The notes under the pieces: model-generated
Databases searched by the model: none
What the model was told of the DNA's origin: nothing
The model's input: the letters and a program-made list of their open reading frames with translations, nothing else
Program-made: the position numbers and the translations under genes
Shown: positions 7,536 through 14,929 of the stretch, in pieces
Layout: every line of letters starts with the position of its first letter
How positions within the stretch are numbered: position 1 is the stretch's first letter
From: Psychrosphaera sp.
GTDB taxonomy: Bacteria; Pseudomonadota; Gammaproteobacteria; Enterobacterales; Alteromonadaceae
Reading direction: 5' to 3'
Length of the DNA stretch: 24,932 nt
Assembly (NCBI GenBank): GCA_028098005.1
Contig: JAOHFM010000021.1
Coordinates: 1-24,932, forward strand

Positions 7536-8387
7536 ATGAATGTGATGGTAATTAAACGTCTGTTGGTAGTTATGACTTTGCTGCTTGGCTCAGCCAATGT
7601 TAACGCAGTCTTTAGCTCAAATGTCACTCTAAATAACGCACGAATAACGCTTACTGGTGATGTTATTCAGGGCGGACTATTATATGGGAAATCAAGCCAA
7701 GATATTAAAGGCGTGACCATTGACGGTGTAAAAGTGCCTGTGCACCCAGGTAACAAGTTGTTTGTATTTGGCTTTGGCGTTGATGCACAAGCCCAATCAA
7801 AACTAATGATTACCTATGCAGACGGTAGCGTTGAAACGCATTCACTTAATGTGGTTCAGCGCGAATATAAAGTAGATAGAGTAAATGGTGTAGCTCAAAA
7901 GTATGTTTCTCCACCAAAATCCGTATTAACTCGCATTAGTTCAGACTCTTCGAAAGTAAAACAAGCCCGTGAAAAAATGTCTTACCGTACTGACTTTGTT
8001 GAAAAGTCAATTAGACCAGCAGAAGGCCGCATTAGTGGGGTTTACGGTTCAAGACGCGTATTTAATGGTGTACCTAAACGTCCTCATTTTGGTTTAGATA
8101 TAGCTGGTCCTACTGGGACTAAAGTCATTGCGCCTTGGACAGGAAAAGTGGTGCTTGCGGAGCCTGATTTGTATTATTCTGGTGGCACCTTAATCATTGA
8201 TCACGGCTTAGGTGTCACATCAACTTATATTCACTTAAGTAAAATTGATGTAAAAGTAGGTGAGGAAGTCCGTCAAGGTGAAAAAATCGCAGAAATTGGT
8301 GCAACGGGGCGAGTAACAGGTCCTCATTTAGATTGGCGACTTAACTGGTTTAATCGCCGACTAGATCCGGCCTTGCTGTTGGACTAA
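7536..8387 (+). CDS. Exported M23-family (LytM-type) peptidase-like protein with an HxD motif
   Basis: A 283-residue protein with an N-terminal signal peptide (hydrophobic core about 8-20, likely cleavage after A24). An N-terminal beta-rich region (about 25-120) is followed by a C-terminal M23 domain (about 165-283). The domain shows RPHFGLDIAGPTGTKV (H184, D188 as first two zinc ligands), YIHLS (H233) and TGPHLDWRLNWF. In classical M23 enzymes the last motif is HxH and its second His binds zinc; here it is H264-L-D266. M23 proteins cut peptidoglycan cross-links or act as inactive activators of amidases. GAGGG lies about 11 bases before the ATG; a second ATG at 7545 is possible. It converges on the M61 gene. 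Confidence 0.88.
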   Translation: MNVMVIKRLLVVMTLLLGSANVNAVFSSNVTLNNARITLTGDVIQGGLLYGKSSQDIKGVTIDGVKVPVHPGNKLFVFGFGVDAQAQSKLMITYADGSVETHSLNVVQREYKVDRVNGVAQKYVSPPKSVLTRISSDSSKVKQAREKMSYRTDFVEKSIRPAEGRISGVYGSRRVFNGVPKRPHFGLDIAGPTGTKVIAPWTGKVVLAEPDLYYSGGTLIIDHGLGVTSTYIHLSKIDVKVGEEVRQGEKIAEIGATGRVTGPHLDWRLNWFNRRLDPALLLD

Positions 8388-8406
8388 CCAAATAGATAAT
8401 TAAAAA

Positions 8407-8446
8407 GCCTGACTATATACCTTACCTAGTCAGGCCTGTTGTTTTT
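8407..8446. terminator. Bidirectional terminator between the M23 and M61 genes
   Basis: GCCTGACTA pairs with TAGTCAGGC (9 bp, 11-base loop). The plus strand follows with a T-rich tail (8439-8446), and the minus strand with a T run from the A-rich flank at 8402-8406. It fits the convergent genes on both sides. Confidence 0.8.
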
Positions 8447-8468
8447 AATTAACATTAATAAAGTGCTG

Positions 8469-10295
8469 TTAATTAAGCCACTCCGCTAGTTTGTCTTTGT
8501 CCTCAATAGTGAATCCAGCAACAAAATTATTGTTATCTTGAAAGCGTACTTCTGAACAACAAAGTAAATCTTTTCTAAAGTAGTGAATGACATTTCCAGA
8601 CTCTTTGATTGCACCTTTTAGTAAAGGCTCGATAGCTTCAGAGCTAATTTTTAGACCATTAAAAGCAACTAAGATGTCACCGGTTGCAATGCCGGCTTGC
8701 TGAGCAGGAGAGCCTTCTAAAACTTGTTTTACCACGATATTTCCGTGCACATTTGCTAATACGGCGCCAAGCCAAGGCGCAGGGTCAATGGTTTGTAATT
8801 TGTTCTGTACCGTGTCTTCACATTGTCTATGTTTTACGCTAACGGGTTTAAACCACTGATTAGGTTTGTCTTGATGGGCGTAGTTTAAATCTAAACCTAC
8901 ACGTTTAAAGGTCTCCTTTAGATCTACTTTATCTTTGCTGTACAACAGGCTTAAAAACGTAGAGTAATCTTCACTGGATAAAAAGTTACTAAATAGACTC
9001 TCTAAATCTTGTTGTGTTGTACCTAAGTTATTCTCACCAAATTTAACCCAAGCGGCTTGCATTAAATCTTTAAGTGATTGTTCGCCGCTTGATTGTTTTT
9101 TAATGGCAATGTCAGCAAAACAGGCAATGATAGCGCCCTTTACGTAATAACTTACAATTTGGTCAGGCGCCGTGTCGTCCTGTTGGTAAAACTTAGTCCA
9201 TGTTAAAAAGCTACTTTCGGTTACTGATTGTCTTAATTGTCCTTTGCCGCGCTCTAAACGCGTAAGGGCTTTGGCTAATGTATTTAAATATGTATCGTTC
9301 GAGATGGTTTGAGTGGCTGCCAAACTAAAGTCATCAAAATACGAAGTCATTCCTTCGTAAAACCAAAGCTGGTGGGTATACACTTCTTTGTCCAGTTGGT
9401 ATGGAATAAACTCCACTGGCTTCAACCGTTTAACGTTCCAAGTATGTAGATATTCATGGCTGCATAAACTTAAAAATGTTTGGTATCCGTCGGTAAACTC
9501 AGAGTTATCATCAATAATATCGAAACGGCTAGCGACCAAAGCGGTAGAATTTAAGTGCTCTAAACCACCAAAGCCATTATCAGTTATCATAGTCAAAAAT
9601 AAATACTGATCTACGTCGGTTGGTAAGCCACCAAACATATCAACATGAAACTGACAAAGGGGCGTTAGGTCTTTTGCAACACGAGATAAAGAACCAAAAT
9701 GTTGCCCAACAGTAACCACATGATGCGGAATCTGATTTATTTCGAACGAGGCTACGTCTAATTCACCAAAGAGAATAGGGTAGTCAGTAAACGCAAGATA
9801 GCCTTCTATGCTGTAATCGCCCCAACCAAAGGCTTTTGTGCCGTAACTTTTGGTTAATCCTGTAGCGGGTTGCCAGTTTTGGCAAATGTGTGAAGTAGGC
9901 TTGTGTAGAGTCACATGACAAACTTGGTCTTCAAGGCCTTTGATAGCAAAGCAACTGCTAGCTGGATTAATAAAGCCATACTGCTGGTCTAAATAAGCCT
10001 TTCGTACACTTAAATCAAAAGCGTAGTACTTATATTCTACTGTCACAGGTTTGTTGTTATGTTTTAACGTTAACTTACTTTTGTCGATGTGGGTTAATAC
10101 CAATGAACCGTTTTCGTCATATGCTTTTAGTTCCAACACATGTTTTGAAAAGTCTCTAATCATGTAACTACCAGGAATCCAGTTTGGTAAGTACAGTTCA
10201 TCTTCTGAACCGGATACTGGTGTGTATTCTATTTTTATATTAAATAAATGCGCGTGGGGATCTTCAATAGAAAATTGATAATTAACCGTCGACAT
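8469..10295 (-). CDS. M61 family glycyl aminopeptidase with PDZ domain
   Basis: A 608-residue metallopeptidase of family M61, whose characterised members remove N-terminal Gly/Ala. The domain order is an N-terminal beta domain (about 1-180, including YLPNWIPGSYMIRDFSKHV), a thermolysin-like catalytic core with GFGGLEH (242-247), HExxH at H280-E281-H284 (SHEYLHTWNVKRLKP) and third ligand E314 (WFYEGMTSYF), and a C-terminal PDZ domain at about 505-575 (WLGAVL, SPAQQAGIATGDILVAFNG). No signal peptide is seen, so it is probably cytoplasmic. The ribosome site is weak (GGACGAA). It is divergent from the acyl-CoA thioesterase gene and convergent with the M23 gene. Confidence 0.93.
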   Translation of the reverse strand: MSTVNYQFSIEDPHAHLFNIKIEYTPVSGSEDELYLPNWIPGSYMIRDFSKHVLELKAYDENGSLVLTHIDKSKLTLKHNNKPVTVEYKYYAFDLSVRKAYLDQQYGFINPASSCFAIKGLEDQVCHVTLHKPTSHICQNWQPATGLTKSYGTKAFGWGDYSIEGYLAFTDYPILFGELDVASFEINQIPHHVVTVGQHFGSLSRVAKDLTPLCQFHVDMFGGLPTDVDQYLFLTMITDNGFGGLEHLNSTALVASRFDIIDDNSEFTDGYQTFLSLCSHEYLHTWNVKRLKPVEFIPYQLDKEVYTHQLWFYEGMTSYFDDFSLAATQTISNDTYLNTLAKALTRLERGKGQLRQSVTESSFLTWTKFYQQDDTAPDQIVSYYVKGAIIACFADIAIKKQSSGEQSLKDLMQAAWVKFGENNLGTTQQDLESLFSNFLSSEDYSTFLSLLYSKDKVDLKETFKRVGLDLNYAHQDKPNQWFKPVSVKHRQCEDTVQNKLQTIDPAPWLGAVLANVHGNIVVKQVLEGSPAQQAGIATGDILVAFNGLKISSEAIEPLLKGAIKESGNVIHYFRKDLLCCSEVRFQDNNNFVAGFTIEDKDKLAEWLN

Positions 10296-10380
10296 AACAA
10301 ATTTCGTCCATAGTGACTAAAAAAATAACACTTAATTTAAATAACATAAGTATTCATCAAGGTTACTGTAAGAATAGGTT

Positions 10381-10386
10381 TATAAT
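10381..10386 (+). promoter_or_regulatory. -10 box for the acyl-CoA thioesterase gene
   Basis: A perfect TATAAT lies 32 bases before the ATG at 10419, in the divergent region with the M61 gene. No clear -35 is seen. Confidence 0.4.
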
Positions 10387-10418
10387 AGAGTTAAACCAAT
10401 AAAGAGTAGAGTGATCAT

Positions 10419-10829
10419 ATGGAATATTCAGAAAAAGTCCAAGCTAGAATTAATTATGCAACAACTTACACCACCAAAACGGTATTTCCAGGCCGAACAA
10501 ATCATCACAATACTTTATTTGGTGGTGAGGCCTTAGCATGGATGGATGAAGTCGCATTCATTTGTGCCACTCGTTTTTGCCGTAAGCCGCTAGTGACAAT
10601 TTCATCTGACCGTGTTGATTTCAAAGAGCCAATTCCAGCAGGCTCTATTGTTGAGCTAGTAGCGAGTGTTTCACAAATTGGCCGCACTAGTATGGTTGTA
10701 GAAGTGAATATCTTTATCGAAGGTATGTATAAAGATGATAAACACAAAGCTATTTCTGGCTCATTTAAGTTTGTTGCGTTGGATGAAAATAGAAAGCCAA
10801 CTCCAGTTTTGTCAGATATAGAAATGTAA
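10419..10829 (+). CDS. Acyl-CoA thioesterase (hotdog fold, YciA/BACH-like)
   Basis: A 136-residue single hotdog-domain protein that should hydrolyse acyl-CoA to free acid and CoA in the cytoplasm. The N-terminal motif HHNTLFGGEALAWMDEVAF (residues 29-47) is typical, with D43 on the long hotdog helix as the likely catalytic acid. The next strands (ISSDRVDFKEPIPAGSIVEL and GRTSMVVEVNIF) match the family. Such enzymes act as hexamers of medium- to long-chain or broad specificity; chain length is not readable here. AAAGAG precedes the ATG by about 13 bases. The next gene, a possible lipid enzyme at 10906, has its own promoter. Confidence 0.9.
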   Translation: MEYSEKVQARINYATTYTTKTVFPGRTNHHNTLFGGEALAWMDEVAFICATRFCRKPLVTISSDRVDFKEPIPAGSIVELVASVSQIGRTSMVVEVNIFIEGMYKDDKHKAISGSFKFVALDENRKPTPVLSDIEM

Positions 10830-10845
10830 AATCGAACGGTTTATC

Positions 10846-10875
10846 TTGTCATTAAATACCAATCCCGTTTATATT
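10846..10875 (+). promoter_or_regulatory. Sigma70-type promoter of the DUF962 gene
   Basis: TTGTCA (10846-10851) and TATATT (10870-10875) are spaced by 18 bases and lie about 30 bases before the ATG at 10906. Confidence 0.5.
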
Positions 10876-10905
10876 GCGTTCAAATAATAATAAAAGGGCA
10901 GGTTA

Positions 10906-11370
10906 ATGAAAGATTTACAGCAATGGTTATCGGAATATGGTGAGAGCCATCAAAACCGAACAAACAAAGTTATTCATTATCTTTGTGTCCCTGCAATATT
11001 TATGACGGTTGTGGGGCTTTTGTGGAGCATACCATTCCCGCTTGGAAACATGTCACCACTTGTAAATTGGGCAACTCTGCTTCTGATCCCCGCCATGTTT
11101 TTTTACATCAAACTTTCACTCGTACTGGGTCTGGGCATGGTCATATTTTCTGTATTAACGGTTTTATTTGTGCACTGGTGGTCACTTAACATGGATATGT
11201 CTGTGCTTATGATGTCCATTATTGTATTTGTAGTCGCTTGGATACTCCAATTTGTAGGTCATAAAATAGAAGGTAAAAAGCCTTCGTTCTTTAAAGATGT
11301 TCAGTTTTTAATGATTGGTCCAGCATGGATATTTTGTCACATATTCGGCATGGATAAAGGCAAGGCTTAA
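10906..11370 (+). CDS. DUF962/Mpo1-like membrane protein
   Basis: A 154-residue protein with about four membrane helices (roughly 25-45, 54-72, 74-92 and 98-116). It carries the family's conserved His clusters: YGESHQNRTNKVIHYLCVP near the N-terminus (H15, H24) and QFVGHKIEGKKPS (H119, E122) near the C-terminus. The yeast relative Mpo1 is an iron-dependent dioxygenase that removes one carbon from 2-hydroxy fatty acids. The conserved His residues fit a metal site, but the bacterial substrate is not known to me and the function is inferred. GGCAGG precedes the ATG. The acyl-CoA thioesterase next door may suggest lipid metabolism, though the spacing and own promoter make that weak. Confidence 0.85.
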   Translation: MKDLQQWLSEYGESHQNRTNKVIHYLCVPAIFMTVVGLLWSIPFPLGNMSPLVNWATLLLIPAMFFYIKLSLVLGLGMVIFSVLTVLFVHWWSLNMDMSVLMMSIIVFVVAWILQFVGHKIEGKKPSFFKDVQFLMIGPAWIFCHIFGMDKGKA

Positions 11371-11382
11371 CTTTTACAAATC

Positions 11383-11428
11383 CGGCAAGTAATGCGACTA
11401 ACGACCCGCTTAGCGGGTCTACTTACCG
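11383..11428 (+). repeat. Compound hairpin downstream of the DUF962 gene
   Basis: The inner stem GACCCGC/GCGGGTC (11403-11409 with 11413-11419, loop TTA) is enclosed by an outer pairing of CGGCAAGTA (11383-11391) with TACTTACCG (11420-11428), with one mismatch and an 11-base bulge on the left. There is no T-run after it, so it is an atypical terminator at best. Confidence 0.5.
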
Positions 11429-11449
11429 TATTTAATAAACCCTTCTCCT

Positions 11450-11455
11450 TATAAT
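11450..11455 (+). promoter_or_regulatory. -10 box for the LytS/LytTR gene pair
   Basis: A perfect TATAAT lies 40 bases before the TTG start at 11495. No good -35 is found. Confidence 0.4.
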
Positions 11456-11494
11456 GTAATCAGTAGCTGTTTTGCGCTGAGGGGCGATATAAAT

Positions 11495-12565
11495 TTGAAT
11501 GTACAAACTCTTTTAGACGATAGAAAAAAATTCTTTTGGATATTGCACATTGTTGGCTGGTGCAGTTTTGCGCTAGTTCACTACATTGGTTCATTTGTTG
11601 ATAATTTCAGAGATAGCTATATTTTCATCATAATTTCAGATGCTTATATTGGTGCTATGCTGACGTTGCCACTAAGATATTTGTATCAAAAAGTATGGGA
11701 GATGACGCCAACTAAACTAATTTTGACTATATTAAGTGCGTCATTTGTTGTCGGTATAACTTGGGGGGTTATAAAGCGTTTTAGCTTTTTTGAGTTTTAC
11801 AAATTTGGTTCACACCCTGAAGACTGGACATTTTACTTTCATAATACGTTAGGCAGCTTTTATATTGTTTTATGTTGGAGTGGCTTATATTTTGGTATCA
11901 AGTACTACCAAATGTTGCAAAAAGAAAGACAAAAAGTACTAACTGCTGCAAATATGGCGAATCAAGCACAGTTAAAAATGTTACGTTACCAATTAAATCC
12001 TCACTTTTTGTTTAATACGTTGAATGCTATATCCACACTGATCATGTGTGAAGAAAACAACACGGCCAATAAAATGGTTAGTAAGTTAAGTGAGTTCTTA
12101 AGGTATTCACTTCATACTGACCCAATAAAAAAGGTACCCCTTAAACAAGAGATAAAAGCACTGTCTCTTTATTTAGAAATAGAAAAAATTAGATTTGAAG
12201 ACAGACTAACTGTTGACTGGAAAGTTTCTGAAGATGCAGAGCAGGCGTTAGTGCCTAGTCTTTTACTACAACCTTTAATTGAAAACTCGATTAAATATGC
12301 AATTGCAGCCTGTGATGAAGGTGGCATTATATCCGTTAGCGCCAAAACGTTTGGTCATGATTTGTTATTAGAAGTCAAAGACAACGGACCAGGCTTAGAT
12401 AATGGCCATTATAATACGAGTCAAAAAGGCGTTGGGGTTGGCATCACTAACATAAAAGAAAGACTGCAAAATTTATACGATGATCATTCTTTTGTATTGT
12501 CGTCGGTTGAACCAAATGGACTGAAAGTAAATATTCGTATTCCATTAGAATTTGAAGCTGAGTAG
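11495..12565 (+). CDS. LytS-type sensor histidine kinase
   Basis: A 356-residue membrane kinase of the His_kinase (PF06580) type. About four membrane helices span residues 13-135, followed by a short coiled segment (about 138-160). The phosphoacceptor box is RYQLNPHFLFNTLNAIS with H170. The ATPase part has the N box LIENSIKYA (261-269), the DNGPGL G1 box (296-301) and GVGVGITNIKERL (312-324). It should autophosphorylate and pass phosphate to the LytTR regulator encoded 9 bases downstream. The signal is unknown; no separate extracellular sensor domain is seen. The start is TTG, supported by GAGGGG about 10 bases upstream and by the lack of an in-frame ATG nearby. Confidence 0.93.
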   Translation: MNVQTLLDDRKKFFWILHIVGWCSFALVHYIGSFVDNFRDSYIFIIISDAYIGAMLTLPLRYLYQKVWEMTPTKLILTILSASFVVGITWGVIKRFSFFEFYKFGSHPEDWTFYFHNTLGSFYIVLCWSGLYFGIKYYQMLQKERQKVLTAANMANQAQLKMLRYQLNPHFLFNTLNAISTLIMCEENNTANKMVSKLSEFLRYSLHTDPIKKVPLKQEIKALSLYLEIEKIRFEDRLTVDWKVSEDAEQALVPSLLLQPLIENSIKYAIAACDEGGIISVSAKTFGHDLLLEVKDNGPGLDNGHYNTSQKGVGVGITNIKERLQNLYDDHSFVLSSVEPNGLKVNIRIPLEFEAE

Positions 12566-12574
12566 GACTGTTTA

Positions 12575-13399
12575 ATGTTAAAAACAATTAAAACAATAAT
12601 AGTAGACGATGAGCCACTTGCCCGTAAGGGACTACAAATGAGGCTTGATAAATATGATCGTGTTGAAGTCATTGAACAGTGTAAAAACGGGCACCAAGCA
12701 ATTGAAAAGATTATAGAGCTAAAACCTGATTTAGTCTTTTTGGATATTCAAATGCCAGGTATGACAGGTTTTGATGTGCTAAATAAGCTTCAAAATGAAA
12801 TTAAAAACCTACCGAAAATAGTATTTGTAACTGCCTATGACCAATACGCGTTACAAGCATTTGAAGTACATGCAATTGATTACTTATTAAAGCCCGTTGA
12901 CGAAGAGCGCTTACAAGAGTGCATGCAAAAGGTTGAACGTAGCTTTTTAACGAATCACGACACTGAGCAACAACTTCAATTGGTAAAGTTAATGGCACAA
13001 CTTACCGGCTCGGATTCTGACGATATCTTAGATAGCTTAGCAAAGGGTGAGCCACTTTCCGTTCAAGGCTACAGAGATTATATATCGGTAAAAGATGTAG
13101 GCGAAACCACCAGAATTGCGGTACAAGATGTACTTTGGGTTGACGCTGCAGGCGACTACATGTGTGTGCATTGTAATGATGGTGAAACTCATATATTACG
13201 TAAAACCATGAAGCAACTTGAACAAGAGTTAAACCCTAGATTATTTGTTAGGGTCCATAGATCGGTACTGGTAAATAACAACGCCGTAAAGAAAGTACTG
13301 ACATTGAGTAATGGTGAATACGTAATTCAACTTAACAACGAGCATGAAATTCGGGTCAGTAGAAGCTATCGAGATAAGGTTCGTTCATTGTTTTTGTAA
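12575..13399 (+). CDS. LytTR-family response regulator
   Basis: A 274-residue regulator with an N-terminal receiver domain (about 4-120: acidic pair D11-D12, phosphoacceptor D57 in LVFLDIQMPG, T86 and K106 in DYLLKPVD) and a C-terminal LytTR DNA-binding domain (about 170-273, with FVRVHRSVLVNNNAV). LytTR regulators bind direct repeats, usually near a few target genes, often transporters or surface functions. TAGGA precedes the ATG. It is the partner of the kinase gene 9 bases upstream. It resembles the BtsR/YpdB group in architecture, but the target cannot be told from this window. Confidence 0.93.
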   Translation: MLKTIKTIIVDDEPLARKGLQMRLDKYDRVEVIEQCKNGHQAIEKIIELKPDLVFLDIQMPGMTGFDVLNKLQNEIKNLPKIVFVTAYDQYALQAFEVHAIDYLLKPVDEERLQECMQKVERSFLTNHDTEQQLQLVKLMAQLTGSDSDDILDSLAKGEPLSVQGYRDYISVKDVGETTRIAVQDVLWVDAAGDYMCVHCNDGETHILRKTMKQLEQELNPRLFVRVHRSVLVNNNAVKKVLTLSNGEYVIQLNNEHEIRVSRSYRDKVRSLFL

Positions 13400-13495
13400 G
13401 ACTTTGCGGAAAAAACCAACAAATAATGGTCTTTTGCCTATTTTATTAAGCCATGCGCCTTTAAATTTAAGGTGATTAGGGGTAACTTAGCAGGC

Positions 13496-13501
13496 TATAT
13501 T
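13496..13501 (+). promoter_or_regulatory. Possible -10 box for the msrC-proQ-prc run
   Basis: TATATT lies about 30 bases before the TTG start at 13531, with GTGATT (13472-13477) as a weak -35 at 18 bases. The 131-base gap after the LytTR gene holds nothing else recognisable. Confidence 0.3.
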
Positions 13502-13530
13502 TTTAACTTAAATAAATCTGTGGGATAACT

Positions 13531-14007
13531 TTGGATAAAAAAGAATTCTATCGTGAAATTATCATGCAAGCGAAAGCCTTGTGTGAAGGCGAGCCTAACT
13601 TAATCGCAAATCTTTCAAATATAAGTGCCATTCTTTTTGAAAGACTAGAAGATGTAAATTGGGCTGGATTTTATTTGATGGGCGAAAGTGTAAACAATGA
13701 AACGGAAGAGCTTATTCTAGGCCCATTTCAAGGCCGAGCAGCCTGCGTCCGTATTCCAGTAGGTCGTGGTGTTTGCGGTACAGCCGCATCTCAAAATAAA
13801 ACTCAACTAATTATGGATGTACACGAATTTGAAGGGCATATAGCATGCGATGCAGCTAGTAATTCAGAAGTCGTCGTTCCTATTAATGTTAATGGCAAGC
13901 TAGTTGCGGTATTAGATATTGATAGTCCAACCGTAGGGCGTTTTGACCAGTCTGACGCCGACGGAATGGAGCTGTTAGTAGAAATGATCCAAAGTATTTG
14001 GTCTTAG
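13531..14007 (+). CDS. msrC: Free methionine-R-sulfoxide reductase
   Basis: A 158-residue GAF-domain enzyme that reduces free methionine-(R)-sulfoxide using thioredoxin. The three cysteines of the family are present: C72 (in AACVRIPVG), C82 (in GVCGTAA) and C106 (in HIACDAASNSEVVVP). The N-terminal KKEFYREIIMQAKAL, NWAGFYL and LGPFQG segments also match. The start is a TTG with a GGGA-type ribosome site; no in-frame ATG lies upstream. It leads a compact run: the acidic protein follows after 6 bases, then proQ with a 1-base overlap, then prc. Confidence 0.92.
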   Translation: MDKKEFYREIIMQAKALCEGEPNLIANLSNISAILFERLEDVNWAGFYLMGESVNNETEELILGPFQGRAACVRIPVGRGVCGTAASQNKTQLIMDVHEFEGHIACDAASNSEVVVPINVNGKLVAVLDIDSPTVGRFDQSDADGMELLVEMIQSIWS

Positions 14008-14013
14008 TCCATA

Positions 14014-14298
14014 ATGAAAGAGTTTATAGATGTTCGTGATTTTCTAGTTGGCATTGATATCGTTGGTGATTGGGATGGTGACGAAGAAGAAGTGGTAGAG
14101 CGAATTAATGAGATGGTTTATCAGGCATACGGGATGTTACCTGAACATACAACACCATTGATGGCTGAAAAATTATTCGACGAGTTATGGGAAGCAGTAG
14201 CTGGCCAGGACTTTGTTATAGAAAATGAATTAGATGAATTAGAAAGTTGGTTAACTAGCTTTGTAGTTCAGAAATTAGATGAAATAGAGAACGATTAA
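14014..14298 (+). CDS. Very acidic small protein upstream of proQ, unknown
   Basis: I do not recognise this 94-residue protein as a named family. It has 27 Asp/Glu against 5 Lys/Arg, so its net charge is near -22, and looks mainly helical. It has no cysteine, signal peptide or membrane helix. The ATG lies 6 bases after the msrC stop and has no ribosome site of its own, so translation is probably coupled to msrC. Its TAA overlaps the ATG of proQ by one base. The placement next to a basic RNA chaperone suggests, but does not show, a ProQ-related role. Coding status is supported by the tight packing and by the absence of any other reading for this stretch. Confidence 0.75.
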   Translation: MKEFIDVRDFLVGIDIVGDWDGDEEEVVERINEMVYQAYGMLPEHTTPLMAEKLFDELWEAVAGQDFVIENELDELESWLTSFVVQKLDEIEND

Positions 14299-14921
14299 TG
14301 CAATCTCAACAAAAAACAGACCTTAAAACAGTTATTGAATTTTTAGCAAATAAATTCCCACAAAGCTTTAGCATCAAAGGTGCAGCCAAACCATTAAAAA
14401 TTGGTATTTTTAATGATATTGCAGCTGAACTAACAGACGAAGATCCAGTGTCTAAAACGCAAGTTCGACACGCTTTGCGCCGTTATACAAATAGCTGGAG
14501 ATACTTGGAAGCTGTTGAAAAGGGCGGTATGCGAGTTGATTTAGTAGGTGCAGACGTTGAAGCATTAACCAATGAACATATTGAGCATGCAAAATCTCAA
14601 TTAGCTGAAAGCAAAGCTAAATTTGATGAAAAACGTAAAGCACAAGCTAAGAAAGATGCCCCTAAGCGCGCGGCCAAAGTGGTAAAAAACCCACCGAAAC
14701 GTAAGCCAAAGTCTGCTGAAAAAGCACCTCAGAAACCGGCTGAACCTGCTAAAGAGTTAGTAAGTAATGATGACTTTAGTGAAGGCACATCTGTTTTAGT
14801 TAAGTTAGGAATGAAACCAATGCCTGCGACTATTGTCGAAGCTTCAAAGGGTGAGGTTTCCGTTCAATTATCTTCAGGTATGGTTATGAAGGTAACAAAG
14901 GACAGTATTTTTAAAGCATAG
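14298..14921 (+). CDS. proQ: RNA chaperone ProQ
   Basis: A 207-residue ProQ/FinO-family protein that binds structured small RNAs and mRNA 3' ends. The FinO-like domain is at about 6-115 (LKIGIFNDIAAEL, VRHALRRYTNSWRYLEAV, GGMRVDLVG). A Lys/Ala/Pro-rich linker spans about 120-155, and a C-terminal Tudor-like domain covers about 160-207 (FSEGTSVLVKLGMKPMPATI). The start overlaps the stop of the acidic gene by one base and GAGA lies just upstream. It is followed after 8 bases by prc, the usual neighbour in gammaproteobacteria. Confidence 0.95.
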   Translation: MQSQQKTDLKTVIEFLANKFPQSFSIKGAAKPLKIGIFNDIAAELTDEDPVSKTQVRHALRRYTNSWRYLEAVEKGGMRVDLVGADVEALTNEHIEHAKSQLAESKAKFDEKRKAQAKKDAPKRAAKVVKNPPKRKPKSAEKAPQKPAEPAKELVSNDDFSEGTSVLVKLGMKPMPATIVEASKGEVSVQLSSGMVMKVTKDSIFKA

Positions 14922-14929
14922 GAGCGTAT

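Noticed and set aside
10857..10870. TACCAATCCCG stretch as an intergenic repeat seen in some marine gammaproteobacteria
   Set aside because: Only one copy was noticed in the window, so a repeat cannot be supported.
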